Below, one piece after another: positions 18,108 to 25,428 of a stretch of 64,000 nt of DNA. Made by a program: the position numbers and the translations under genes. The notes beneath the pieces were generated by a model that worked only from the letters and a program-made list of their open reading frames with translations, was not told the origin of the DNA and searched no databases. Numbering within the stretch: position 1 is the first letter of the stretch; each line of letters begins with the position of its first letter. This stretch comes from Rossellomorea aquimaris (lineage in GTDB: Bacteria > Bacillota > Bacilli > Bacillales > Bacillaceae_B), in assembly GCF_035590735.1 (NCBI RefSeq), contig NZ_CP141595.1, positions 2,699,001 to 2,763,000 of the forward strand. Direction: 5' to 3'.

Positions 18108-18298
18108 TGTACTAGTTCCTTTCTGTTTTCAGAAAAATGGTAACGGTTTTATTTTATCGTATTTATCTCAATTTCTCTATGAAATCATATCAAGCAAAGG
18201 AAATAATGATTACGGTATCAGTATATGCAGATGGTTTATTGAGTGAAAAAATACGCTCTTTTCGTAAAGATTGTTGTTTTTAACAGAAGTTCTGCAAG

Positions 18299-18463
18299 GC
18301 TCTGTCAATTAGTGTGTGCTGATGGTGAGGGGAGCTGCTCCGCTTTCCGCGGACGTTCGGCCGAGCCTCCTAGGCTTCGCTTCCGGGGTCTCGGCACGCC
18401 CGAAATCCGCCGGAGTCTGCGCAGTTCCCCTCACCATCTTTAACAGTATTTTCATGACAGAGC
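18299..18463. repeat. MITE-like repeat, copy A
   Basis: Outer inverted repeats GCTCTGTCA and TGACAGAGC flank a GC-rich 118-bp block (18321-18438) that itself has ends GATGGTGAGGGGA and TCCCCTCACCATC. It is the inverted relative of copy D at 46690-46858. No open frame in it is credible. Confidence 0.8.
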
Positions 18464-18599
18464 TTCAAGGTGTGCAAGAAACTAGAAAAAATAATCCTTC
18501 TTCCTTAAAAGGAAAATCAATCTCTACTTAACTTAAATGAGATTGTTTGCTAAAATTCTTGTTTAAATTGTTTTCCGTAAAGGATTCATGCTTAGAAAG

Positions 18600-18724
18600 T
18601 TGATTGGAGCGGAAGGATGATCGACTCCTGCGGGAATAGCTGGACAGGTGAGACCCCGGAGGCGCAGCCGAGGAGGCTCACCGCCAGCCCCGCGGAAAGC
18701 GAGCATCCTGGAGCGGAAATCAAC
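18600..18724. repeat. GC-rich structured repeat, copy B
   Basis: This copy shares the core GAGACCCCGGAGGCGCAG...AGGAGGCTC with copies A and D but has different ends (GTTGATT... and ...AATCAAC). The core is clamped by GGTGAG and CTCACC. Confidence 0.75.
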
Positions 18725-18779
18725 TATTACTTTCTCCTCTACAATAGCAACAAACTTTACGAAAAGAGCCAAAAAATAA

Positions 18780-18806
18780 AAAAGCCCTCTTCCGGAGAAG
18801 AGGGCT
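18780..18806 (-). terminator. terminator of the Fur-linked small gene
   Basis: On the minus strand AGCCCTCTT pairs with AAGAGGGCT and is followed by TTTTTTATTTTTT. It begins seven bases after the stop of the 56-residue protein gene. Confidence 0.85.
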
Positions 18807-18812
18807 ATGTAT

Positions 18813-18983
18813 CTATCGAGTTGTTTCGGTTGCAATCAGGTTTGAATGAACAAAGGTTTTTGAGTTTTTCTGGTATGAAGATATTTTCTTTTCTTGTGCT
18901 GAATTCTTCATCACATTTGATAAGACATACTTCATCATGAAGCCATACACTATTACAGTAAACACAATCAGAAACCATACCAT
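18813..18983 (-). CDS. small single-pass membrane protein, probably iron-regulated
   Basis: A 56-residue protein starts MVWFLIVFTVIVYGFMMKYV, a single membrane helix, followed by a basic, polar tail of about 35 residues. The ATG at 18983 has GGTGGAG seven bases upstream; a GTG at 18995 overlaps that site. A promoter overlaid by Fur-like boxes lies upstream and a strong terminator downstream, so it is a complete transcription unit although very short. I do not recognise a family. It has no cysteines, so an electron-transfer or metal-ligand role is not suggested. Confidence 0.65.
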   Translation of the reverse strand: MVWFLIVFTVIVYGFMMKYVLSNVMKNSAQEKKISSYQKNSKTFVHSNLIATETTR

Positions 18984-19007
18984 ATTTGTCTCCACCCTTT
19001 TGTTATT

Positions 19008-19070
19008 TTATAAATGAGAATAATTTTCATCTTCAATTAGAATCTTATCAAAAACGAGAATCATTTTCAA
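19008..19070 (-). promoter_or_regulatory. promoter with two Fur-type boxes
   Basis: TGAGAATAATTTTCA (19015-19029) and CGAGAATCATTTTCA (19055-19069) both fit the 7-1-7 Fur pattern TGATAATNATTATCA with few changes; a weaker one lies between (about 19037-19051). On the minus strand TTGAAA (19065-19070) and TAAGAT (19042-19047) are 17 bases apart, and TTGAAG/TATAAA offers a second promoter. Fur with Fe(II) would cover both. Confidence 0.7.
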
Positions 19071-19078
19071 TATGAAAT

Positions 19079-19648
19079 TTATTTTTCTTTTCTGAAGAGG
19101 GGAATCCAGCCTTTAGTATGAAGGTGGATCCTTTCGTAATCGGTTTCAATTCGGAGGGCATTTTCCTCCAATGGGATCCGGATAGAGAGAATGAATTGAT
19201 TCAGTAGTGCAAAGACAAAAAGTGTCCAATAAGCATTAAAGAGCAATGGCACAACTAAGAATTCCAATGTAACGATAAAATAATTAGGATGTTTCAAAAA
19301 TTTATAAGGACCTTTCGCGACCACTTCAGCGTTCGGAAGCACAATGATCTTCGTATTCCAATACTTCCCAAGGGAAGAAATCACCCATATTCTTCCCAGC
19401 TGAGTCAGGATAAAACCAGTCAACAGGAGAGGCCAATAGGCATTAACTCCTTTATGAAAGATCCCTCCTTCTATTAGTAAAGAAACAAAAAACGCTATAT
19501 GGATGGCGACCATCATTTTATAATGGGACTGCCCATATTCTTTAGCTCCCAGTTCCTTCATCCACTTTTCATTTGACTTGGCAATGAATAGCTCCACAAG
19601 TCTCTGAATCATCAGTACGAAAAAAAACAGAATGAAATAGAGCATCAT
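19079..19648 (-). CDS. bpsB: isoprenylcysteine carboxyl methyltransferase family protein BpsB (YpbQ)
   Basis: A 189-residue membrane protein of the ICMT/NnrU-like family with four or five hydrophobic helices and the C-terminal SAM-site segment KHPNYFIVTLEFLVVPLL...RIPLEENALR. In B. subtilis the orthologue YpbQ methylates alkylpyrones made by the neighbouring type III polyketide synthase. The start overlaps the stop of bpsA (ATGA); the exact start (19648 or 19645) is uncertain. Translation is probably coupled. Confidence 0.85.
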   Translation of the reverse strand: MMLYFILFFFVLMIQRLVELFIAKSNEKWMKELGAKEYGQSHYKMMVAIHIAFFVSLLIEGGIFHKGVNAYWPLLLTGFILTQLGRIWVISSLGKYWNTKIIVLPNAEVVAKGPYKFLKHPNYFIVTLEFLVVPLLFNAYWTLFVFALLNQFILSIRIPLEENALRIETDYERIHLHTKGWIPLFRKEK

Positions 19649-20715
19649 TCCCACCTCATCAAAAGCAGTTCTGAACTAAACCCTGGTCCTAAAGCGGTTC
19701 CCAAGCCTATATCTCCACGTTCACAGCCTTTATTCATAAATTCCTTCAGCACATACAAGATGGTTACAGATGACATGTTCCCATATTCCTTCAACACCTT
19801 CATTGATTCCGATGTCATACTTTCATCCATCCCTAAAGCTTCCTGGTAGGCTTCAATGACTTTCCTGCCGCCGGGATGAGCTACGAAATGTTTAATGTCT
19901 TCAAGCCTGAGGTCATTAGCGTTGATGAACTCCTCTACATTAGGACGGAGCCAGTTCTTTACAAGTGTTGGAATATCCTTTGAAAACACCACATACAGAC
20001 CATTATTCTTTACTTCCCATCCCATCACATCAAGGGAATCCCGGAGCAGTGTCGACTGAGTGGCAAATATGGTTGGCAGAGGATTTGAAATGTCTTTGAG
20101 CACCTGACTATCATCGCCACATATAACGGCACAAGCCACCCCATCCGCAAATAATGAGGTACCAATCAGATTGCTCTTTGAGCGATCGCCATGCTGAAAA
20201 GTGAGAGAACAAAGTTCAATGGAAAGGACGAGAACATTCGCTTTAGGAAATGCCAAACAGTATTCATAGGCACGTGACAATCCACTCGCTCCACCAGCAC
20301 ACCCCAATCCCCAAATCGGGATTCGTTTTACATGAGATGAGAATGGCAGATGATTCATAATTCTCGCCTCGATACTTGGTGTCGCTATCCCTGAGGTTGA
20401 TATTGTAATAATCGCATCAATATCTTCTAATGTAAGTTGATGTCGGGATAAGCTCTTCTTAACAACTTTGCTGCCTAAATCAACTGCATGATGAATAAAT
20501 TCATCATTCTTTTCTTGAAAGGTATGCTCTTCTGAGAACCAGTCGATATCTTTTACGAAATAACGGCTGTCTATTTCACCATTTTCAAACACGGAGAGAA
20601 GACGTCCGATATCTTTAAAACTTTTGGAAAACAACTGTTTCGCAAATTCCGCCGCTTCATTTTGCGTAATTTTCACAGGGGGGATCTCGGTTTCTACTGA
20701 GAGAATTTTAGGCAT
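19645..20715 (-). CDS. bpsA: type III polyketide synthase BpsA (BcsA)
   Basis: The 356-residue chalcone-synthase-family enzyme keeps the catalytic triad C139 (WGLGCAGGASG), H280 (FVAHPGGRK) and N313 (EYGNMSSVT). Homologues condense a long acyl-CoA with malonyl-CoA to give alkylpyrones, membrane lipids then methylated by BpsB. The gene pair is conserved near dynA in Bacillus. It has an AAGGAGTG site before the ATG. Confidence 0.92.
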   Translation of the reverse strand: MPKILSVETEIPPVKITQNEAAEFAKQLFSKSFKDIGRLLSVFENGEIDSRYFVKDIDWFSEEHTFQEKNDEFIHHAVDLGSKVVKKSLSRHQLTLEDIDAIITISTSGIATPSIEARIMNHLPFSSHVKRIPIWGLGCAGGASGLSRAYEYCLAFPKANVLVLSIELCSLTFQHGDRSKSNLIGTSLFADGVACAVICGDDSQVLKDISNPLPTIFATQSTLLRDSLDVMGWEVKNNGLYVVFSKDIPTLVKNWLRPNVEEFINANDLRLEDIKHFVAHPGGRKVIEAYQEALGMDESMTSESMKVLKEYGNMSSVTILYVLKEFMNKGCERGDIGLGTALGPGFSSELLLMRWE

Positions 20716-20915
20716 AAACTAACACTCCTTACACTTCCATGTAAGGATAGCTTTTCCATTCTTTCACAAATCATGTATTGGATCCCACATCCCTTTTACC
20801 TAAAAAGATATAATCACCCAAAAAGTTCATTTTAATGAAAATAATACTAGATTACACGACTTTAGAACCAGGTATTATGGTATGATTACAGCGACAGAAT
20901 AGTGGAGGAAACGAC

Positions 20916-21365
20916 ATGATTTTAACGAGAAGTATCACAGATATACTAAATAGTTCTATTGAAGCGATTAAAGGGGTGATTCCCCTATACATTAACGTTT
21001 TACAGCCCTCGTTATTGACTGAGCCCTTTAGTCAGCATGAAATCGGTGTACTCATTGGAATCACTGGAGATGTAAGGGGCCGAATGATTATAGATGGTGA
21101 AGAAGAGAGCTTTCAATCCCTGGGGGCTTCAATGTTCGGTGTGCCATTAGAAGGAGAAATGCTTGAATCTTTTGCAGGTGAATTAGGAAATATGATTGCA
21201 GGCAACCTCGCTACTCTATTAGCTCAAGCAGGTCATTCCCTGGACATCACTCCCCCTACCGTCATTGTTGGTCAATCAAAAATGTACGGCTTCGAAAGAG
21301 CCCTTAAGCTCCCTATAGTCATTGAGAATGTGGGAGATTTCTTGGTGATTCTTATGATTGAATAA
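20916..21365 (+). CDS. CheX-like chemotaxis phosphatase domain protein
   Basis: A 149-residue single-domain protein of the CheC/CheX group with one ExxN active motif, E89-L-G-N92, in FAGELGNMIAGNLA. CheX dephosphorylates CheY-P and forms dimers. There are no chemotaxis genes around it, so it may act on an unlinked response regulator. GTGGAGG precedes the ATG, and it forms its own unit with a terminator. Confidence 0.75.
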   Translation: MILTRSITDILNSSIEAIKGVIPLYINVLQPSLLTEPFSQHEIGVLIGITGDVRGRMIIDGEEESFQSLGASMFGVPLEGEMLESFAGELGNMIAGNLATLLAQAGHSLDITPPTVIVGQSKMYGFERALKLPIVIENVGDFLVILMIE

Positions 21366-21381
21366 TTGCACTGAAATAGAT

Positions 21382-21418
21382 AAAAGGCTAACCTCGATTA
21401 AATTGGTTAGCCTTTTAG
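21382..21418. terminator. bidirectional terminator
   Basis: AAAAGGCTAACC pairs with GGTTAGCCTTTT around an 11-base loop. It lies between convergent cheX-like and SDR genes. Confidence 0.8.
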
Positions 21419-21421
21419 TGT

Positions 21422-22192
21422 TTAGAAACCTTGAATCGTCATTCCTCCGTCTACAAAAAGGGTTTGACCGGTAATATAATTCGAAGCATCCGAAGATAGG
21501 AAAACAGCCGGTCCCACAAGTTCTTCCAGTTCACCGATTCTTTTTAAAGGTGTAACGGCCAAAATATCGTTTACATATTCTTCATTTTGCAATAATTCTG
21601 CCGTTAATGGTGTTTTAAAATACCAAGGTCCGATACTATTCACATTGATATTGTATTTTCCCCATTCCATGGCTAAAACCTTCGTCATTTGAATCATGGC
21701 TGCTTTCGTTGAAGCGTACACAACCCCAGTACGTAAGGCAACATGACCAGCGACAGACGCTATGTTAATGATCTTCCCCTGATCCTTCTCCATCATATGT
21801 TTACCTGCCTCCTGACTCATCATAAAAGCAGATTTTAAATTTGTATCCATGATGGTTTGCCACTCTTGATCCGTAACCTCAAGAGCAGTAGAGCGGATAT
21901 TCATTCCTGCGTTATTTATCAAAATATCAATGGAACGATTTTGATCTTCTATGTAAGAAATCGCTTTTCTAATTTCCTCCCGAGATGTTATATCTGTAGG
22001 GATGATATACGCCCTTCTACCCAGGTTTTCTATTTCACTTGCCGTATCTTCCAAATCATTCCTCGTTCTTGATAGCAGGACAACATCCGCACCAGCTTCT
22101 GCTAAACCAATACTGAGAGCTCGTCCAATTCCACGGCCTGCCCCAGTGACGACGGCCAATTTATCGTTTAATGAAAATGAAGGTAAATACAT
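21422..22192 (-). CDS. SDR family oxidoreductase
   Basis: A 256-residue classical short-chain dehydrogenase with cofactor motif TGAGRGIG, NNAG, a catalytic S-Y-K set (IASVAGHVA, VYASTKAA) and a C-terminal GQTLFVDGGMTIQG. Relatives are annotated as gluconate 5-dehydrogenase or 3-oxoacyl-ACP reductase-like. The arginine-rich segment (LSRTRNDLE) after strand 2 favours NADP(H). Substrate unknown. The ATG at 22192 fits GGTGG better than a GTG at 22198. Confidence 0.8.
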   Translation of the reverse strand: MYLPSFSLNDKLAVVTGAGRGIGRALSIGLAEAGADVVLLSRTRNDLEDTASEIENLGRRAYIIPTDITSREEIRKAISYIEDQNRSIDILINNAGMNIRSTALEVTDQEWQTIMDTNLKSAFMMSQEAGKHMMEKDQGKIINIASVAGHVALRTGVVYASTKAAMIQMTKVLAMEWGKYNINVNSIGPWYFKTPLTAELLQNEEYVNDILAVTPLKRIGELEELVGPAVFLSSDASNYITGQTLFVDGGMTIQGF

Positions 22193-22267
22193 CCTCACAC
22201 CACCCTGCTCATTATTTGAATCTTCTATATATTATCACAGTCACGGTGACTGCTAAAGGTTTACGCG

Positions 22268-22399
22268 TTAAGAATGTTTCTTATCCTTCTGATTTTGGAC
22301 ATGAATGTGGATTTTTGAATCTACAAGTAGTTGACATTGAGGACAAACCGTTTTCTCGGAATAGATCTGACAGCAATGCTTACAATAATATTTTTCCAC
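22268..22399 (-). CDS. zinc-ribbon microprotein (43 residues)
   Basis: A GTG at 22399 preceded by GAGGGGAAGG opens a 43-codon frame that begins VEKYYCKHCC and continues QIYSEKTVCPQCQLLVDSK. The CxxC...CxxC pair, 12 residues apart, is a typical zinc ribbon. The tail is histidine- and lysine-rich. No partner gene is evident; it is upstream of and codirectional with the SDR, 76 bases away. The family is not recognised. Confidence 0.6.
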   Translation of the reverse strand: MEKYYCKHCCQIYSEKTVCPQCQLLVDSKIHIHVQNQKDKKHS

Positions 22400-22522
22400 G
22401 AAATATCCTTCCCCTCTTTCTTTTCATTCCTACACTCTATGCATATTGTTCCGACAATTGAACCGGTTGAAAGACCTATTTCTTTCTGACTTCACATTTA
22501 TTTCACAATATTTCAAGTAACC

Positions 22523-22572
22523 TGTGACATTTATCACAGATTCATAGTGGTTTACACCTTTATGATAGTGAT
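22523..22572 (+). promoter_or_regulatory. FNR/CRP-type box and promoter of the ba3 oxidase operon
   Basis: TGTGACATTTATCACA (22523-22538) is a perfect TGTGA-N6-TCACA palindrome. A -10 element TATGAT (22561-22566) places the start near 22572, putting the box centre at -41.5, the class II activator position. There is no good -35 box. In Bacillus this points to FNR, which is active without oxygen. Confidence 0.7.
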
Positions 22573-22612
22573 AACAAAATCAATCATCCAATAGATGGAA
22601 GGAATGAGATAT

Positions 22613-22762
22613 ATGCCGAAACCGGAATTGCATCAAAAAACAGAGGTTAAGGTCGAAGAGTCTACTTCATTAAAAGGTACATTTACTTCGGTTCTGTTTT
22701 TAGGTGGTTTTTTAGTACTTACATGGCTAGGGGTATTCATACTATTTTTAAATCGTTTTTAA
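22613..22762 (+). CDS. cytochrome c oxidase subunit IIA (ba3 type)
   Basis: A 49-residue protein with a charged N-terminus (MPKPELHQKTEVKVEESTS) and one membrane helix ending FILFLNRF. Its size, topology and place just before subunit II match the CoxIIa family that replaces the first helix of subunit II in ba3 oxidases. GATGGAAGGA precedes the ATG. It is easy to miss because of its length. Confidence 0.78.
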   Translation: MPKPELHQKTEVKVEESTSLKGTFTSVLFLGGFLVLTWLGVFILFLNRF

Positions 22763-22781
22763 TTTTGAAGGAGTGGTTTAC

Positions 22782-23258
22782 ATGCACATGCATCGTTATG
22801 AAAAATGGTGGTTAACGTTAGGAACAGGGTCTCTTATTTTATTTTTAATTATTTTAGGCATCAGTGCCTTTCACCAAGGACATCAACCTCCAAGTGCGAA
22901 GGCATATGTCAATCCTGAACAAGTGGATAAAACCTCGCCTTTTAACGACCCGGGATTGAAGAAAGTGGAAGGAAAAGCTTGGGATTACGAATTAGTGTTT
23001 GTTGCATCTGCGTTTCTCTACACGCCTGGGGAAATTGAAGTACCTAAAGGGTCTACACTGAAGATCATCGCTACAACAAAAGATGTTGTCCACGGATTTG
23101 AAGTCGCAGGGACAAATATTAATATGATGCTTGAACCCGGATTTGTTAGTGAATATACAACAACCCTTGATAAGACAGGGGAATTTCTCGTTGTCTGTAA
23201 TGAATATTGTGGTGTAGGTCATCACACAATGAAATCTATGATTAAGGTGGTGGAATAA
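22782..23258 (+). CDS. cbaB: ba3-type cytochrome c oxidase subunit II (CuA)
   Basis: The 158-residue protein has one N-terminal membrane anchor and a cupredoxin domain. The CuA site is complete: histidine in VVHGFEVAG and CNEYCGVGHHTM with both cysteines, histidine and methionine. It receives electrons from cytochrome c. The ATG at 22782 lies eight bases after AAGGAG. The stop is one base from the next ATG, so subunits II and I are translated together. Confidence 0.9.
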   Translation: MHMHRYEKWWLTLGTGSLILFLIILGISAFHQGHQPPSAKAYVNPEQVDKTSPFNDPGLKKVEGKAWDYELVFVASAFLYTPGEIEVPKGSTLKIIATTKDVVHGFEVAGTNINMMLEPGFVSEYTTTLDKTGEFLVVCNEYCGVGHHTMKSMIKVVE

Positions 23259-23259
23259 A

Positions 23260-24906
23260 ATGAAACGATTTGTAAGGATTGATAAAAAAGATGCTACATT
23301 GGCGTTGGCCCACATTTATGTAGGATTTATTGCCTTGGCTCTAGGTGGATTGGCAGGATTATTACAAGTGTTGGTTAGGTCAGGCAAGTTCATATTGCCT
23401 GCAGGGATCGGCTATTATCAGGTGTTAACAGTTCACGGTGTATTACTGGGATTGGTATTGACCACTTTCTTCATCTTAGGATTCCAGCACGCTGCCATTT
23501 CCCGAACATCCGGTACCTATTCCGAAAAATCCCGTTTGTTAGGCTGGTTAGGATTCTGGGTCATGCTTATCGGAACAAGCATGGCCGCTGTTATGATCCT
23601 ATTAAATGAAGCAACTGTACTTTATACTTTCTATGCTCCCCTGCAGGCACACTGGATATTTTACTTAGGGTTGACCTTCGTCGTTGTTGGAAGCTGGCTA
23701 GGTGGCGCCGGCATGATCATCAAATATGTAAGCTGGCGAAAAGAACACCCCGGTCAACCAAGCCCTCTGTTAACATTCATGGCTATCATCAATACCGTCT
23801 TATGGATTGTCGCCACCATTGGTGTGGCTGGAACGGTTTTATTCCAGCTCCTTCCTTGGTCTCTTGGTCTCGTTGATCGGGTAGATGTACTCGTTAGCAG
23901 AACATTATTCTGGTATTTCGGTCATCCCCTTGTATATTTTTGGCTGCTGCCTGCCTATATGGCATGGTATGTCATTATTCCAAAAATCATTGGAGGGAAA
24001 ATATTTTCAGATTCGTTAGCCAGACTTTCCTTTATATTGTTCCTTCTATTCTCTATCCCGGTTGGTTTTCATCACCAATTAGTCGAACCGGGAATCGACG
24101 CCTATTGGAAGTTTTTACAGGTAGTTCTTACCTTTATGGTTGTCATACCTTCCTTGATGACTGCATTTTCTCTGTTCGCAACCTTTGAAATGTACGGCAG
24201 ATCAAAAGGAGCAACCGGTTTGTTTGGATGGTTTAAAAAGTTACCATGGGGAGATGCACGCTTTACAGTGCCATTTATCGGCATGGTTGCCTTTATCCCA
24301 GCAGGAGCTGGTGGGTTAATCAATGCATCGAACCAGATGAACCAAGTTGTTCATAATACCATCTGGGTTACCGGTCACTTTCACTTAACCTTGGCCACTT
24401 CTGTTGTCTTGACATTCTTCGGTATATCCTATTGGCTCGTCCCTCATTTAACAGGACGCGTCTTAACGAAAGCAATGAACAAACTGGCGATCGTGCAAGC
24501 CATTGTGTGGTCTGTAGGAATGGGCATCATGTCAGGTGCCATGCATGCTGTCGGCTTACTCGGCGCCCCAAGAAGATCCTCTTTTTCAACTTATGGGGAC
24601 TCACCGCAAGCCCTTGAATGGATTCCATATCAAGTCGCACAAGCCATCGGGGGAACCATCCTCTTTATCGGGATCATTCTGGTTCTATACATCTTTATCA
24701 ATCTGACATTCTTCGCACCTAAAGGAGACGAAGAGTTCCCAGTCGGTGAAAAAGCCGAAGCAGCTGAGAAAACACCAATGGCTCTTGAAAACTGGAGGAT
24801 TTGGTTAACCATCTTAGCAGCCCTCATTCTTGTTGCCTATACCGTTCCGTTCATAGACATGATTCAAAACGCGCCGCCTGCTTCAAAGGGGTATCGCTTG
24901 TGGTAA
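23260..24906 (+). CDS. cbaA: ba3-type cytochrome c oxidase subunit I
   Basis: A 548-residue haem-copper oxidase subunit with about 13 membrane helices. Haem and copper ligands are visible in LTVHGVLLG, FGHPLVYFWLLP, VGFHHQLVEP and VTGHFHLTLA. The sequence belongs to the B family (Thermus ba3-like), which has high oxygen affinity, rather than to the aa3 family. Together with IIA and II it forms a minimal three-gene operon behind an FNR-type site, consistent with use at low oxygen. Confidence 0.9.
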   Translation: MKRFVRIDKKDATLALAHIYVGFIALALGGLAGLLQVLVRSGKFILPAGIGYYQVLTVHGVLLGLVLTTFFILGFQHAAISRTSGTYSEKSRLLGWLGFWVMLIGTSMAAVMILLNEATVLYTFYAPLQAHWIFYLGLTFVVVGSWLGGAGMIIKYVSWRKEHPGQPSPLLTFMAIINTVLWIVATIGVAGTVLFQLLPWSLGLVDRVDVLVSRTLFWYFGHPLVYFWLLPAYMAWYVIIPKIIGGKIFSDSLARLSFILFLLFSIPVGFHHQLVEPGIDAYWKFLQVVLTFMVVIPSLMTAFSLFATFEMYGRSKGATGLFGWFKKLPWGDARFTVPFIGMVAFIPAGAGGLINASNQMNQVVHNTIWVTGHFHLTLATSVVLTFFGISYWLVPHLTGRVLTKAMNKLAIVQAIVWSVGMGIMSGAMHAVGLLGAPRRSSFSTYGDSPQALEWIPYQVAQAIGGTILFIGIILVLYIFINLTFFAPKGDEEFPVGEKAEAAEKTPMALENWRIWLTILAALILVAYTVPFIDMIQNAPPASKGYRLW

Positions 24907-24910
24907 ACGA

Positions 24911-24940
24911 AAAGAGGCTGCCTCGGGCAGCCTCTTTTCT
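24911..24940. terminator. terminator after the oxidase operon
   Basis: AAAGAGGCTGCC pairs with GGCAGCCTCTTT around TCG, with T-runs on both strands. It also serves the convergent GyrI-like gene. Confidence 0.85.
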
Positions 24941-25406
24941 ATTTCTCCTTAATTGGAACAAACAACTCTAATTTCCGTTTGTCTTCCGTTTCGTTGATTT
25001 CCCTGTCCTGAGAAAAAAATTTCTCGACACTCAGTCTGGAGTAGTCTTTTTCATAGCCATTTTCCTTAATCCAGTTAAAGATCGAAAAGTAGGCTTGTTC
25101 TACTTCCGTTGACAGCCCTTCATAAAGAGCATGAGCATATACGCCTGCAGGGAGAGACAGTTCCACTAACCCCGGTGGAAGTTTTTCCACACGATCAACC
25201 TCTACGGTACAATAATACGTAAAGTCAGTCGCTCTGTCATGGAAAGGGGCGTATATGCATTCATCCCCATTGATGTGGTGAATGGATGGGATCATCTGTT
25301 GAAACTTAGTGAAAAGTCTCGGGATCTCAGCCCCTCTTCCATAAGGGCCTGTCCAGCCTATTCCAACAAGCAATTTATCATCTAGTGATGCAACGTTAAT
25401 TTCCAT
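24939..25406 (-). CDS. GyrI-like/effector-binding domain protein
   Basis: A 155-residue stand-alone effector-binding domain (AraC-E/GyrI-like). It has the family pattern GIGWTGPYGRG...IPRLFTKF near the start and LELFVPIKE at the end. Such domains bind small molecules or gyrase. No DNA-binding domain is fused to it. It precedes no clear partner; the upstream ypwA is 22 bases away in the same direction, so cotranscription is possible. Confidence 0.7.
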   Translation of the reverse strand: MEINVASLDDKLLVGIGWTGPYGRGAEIPRLFTKFQQMIPSIHHINGDECIYAPFHDRATDFTYYCTVEVDRVEKLPPGLVELSLPAGVYAHALYEGLSTEVEQAYFSIFNWIKENGYEKDYSRLSVEKFFSQDREINETEDKRKLELFVPIKEK

Positions 25407-25428
25407 GAATTTGCCTCCAATATATTCG

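Noticed and set aside
18243..18531. Plus-strand frames of 66 and 71 codons over repeat A
   Set aside because: They read through the GC-rich palindromic repeat, have no ribosome site, and their composition is that of the repeat.
18563..18940. Frames of 90 and 107 codons around repeat B
   Set aside because: They cross the repeat and a transcription terminator, and no start signal is present.
22171..22461. 96-codon plus-strand frame after the SDR gene
   Set aside because: It is antisense to the zinc-ribbon frame, which has a far better ribosome site and a recognisable motif.
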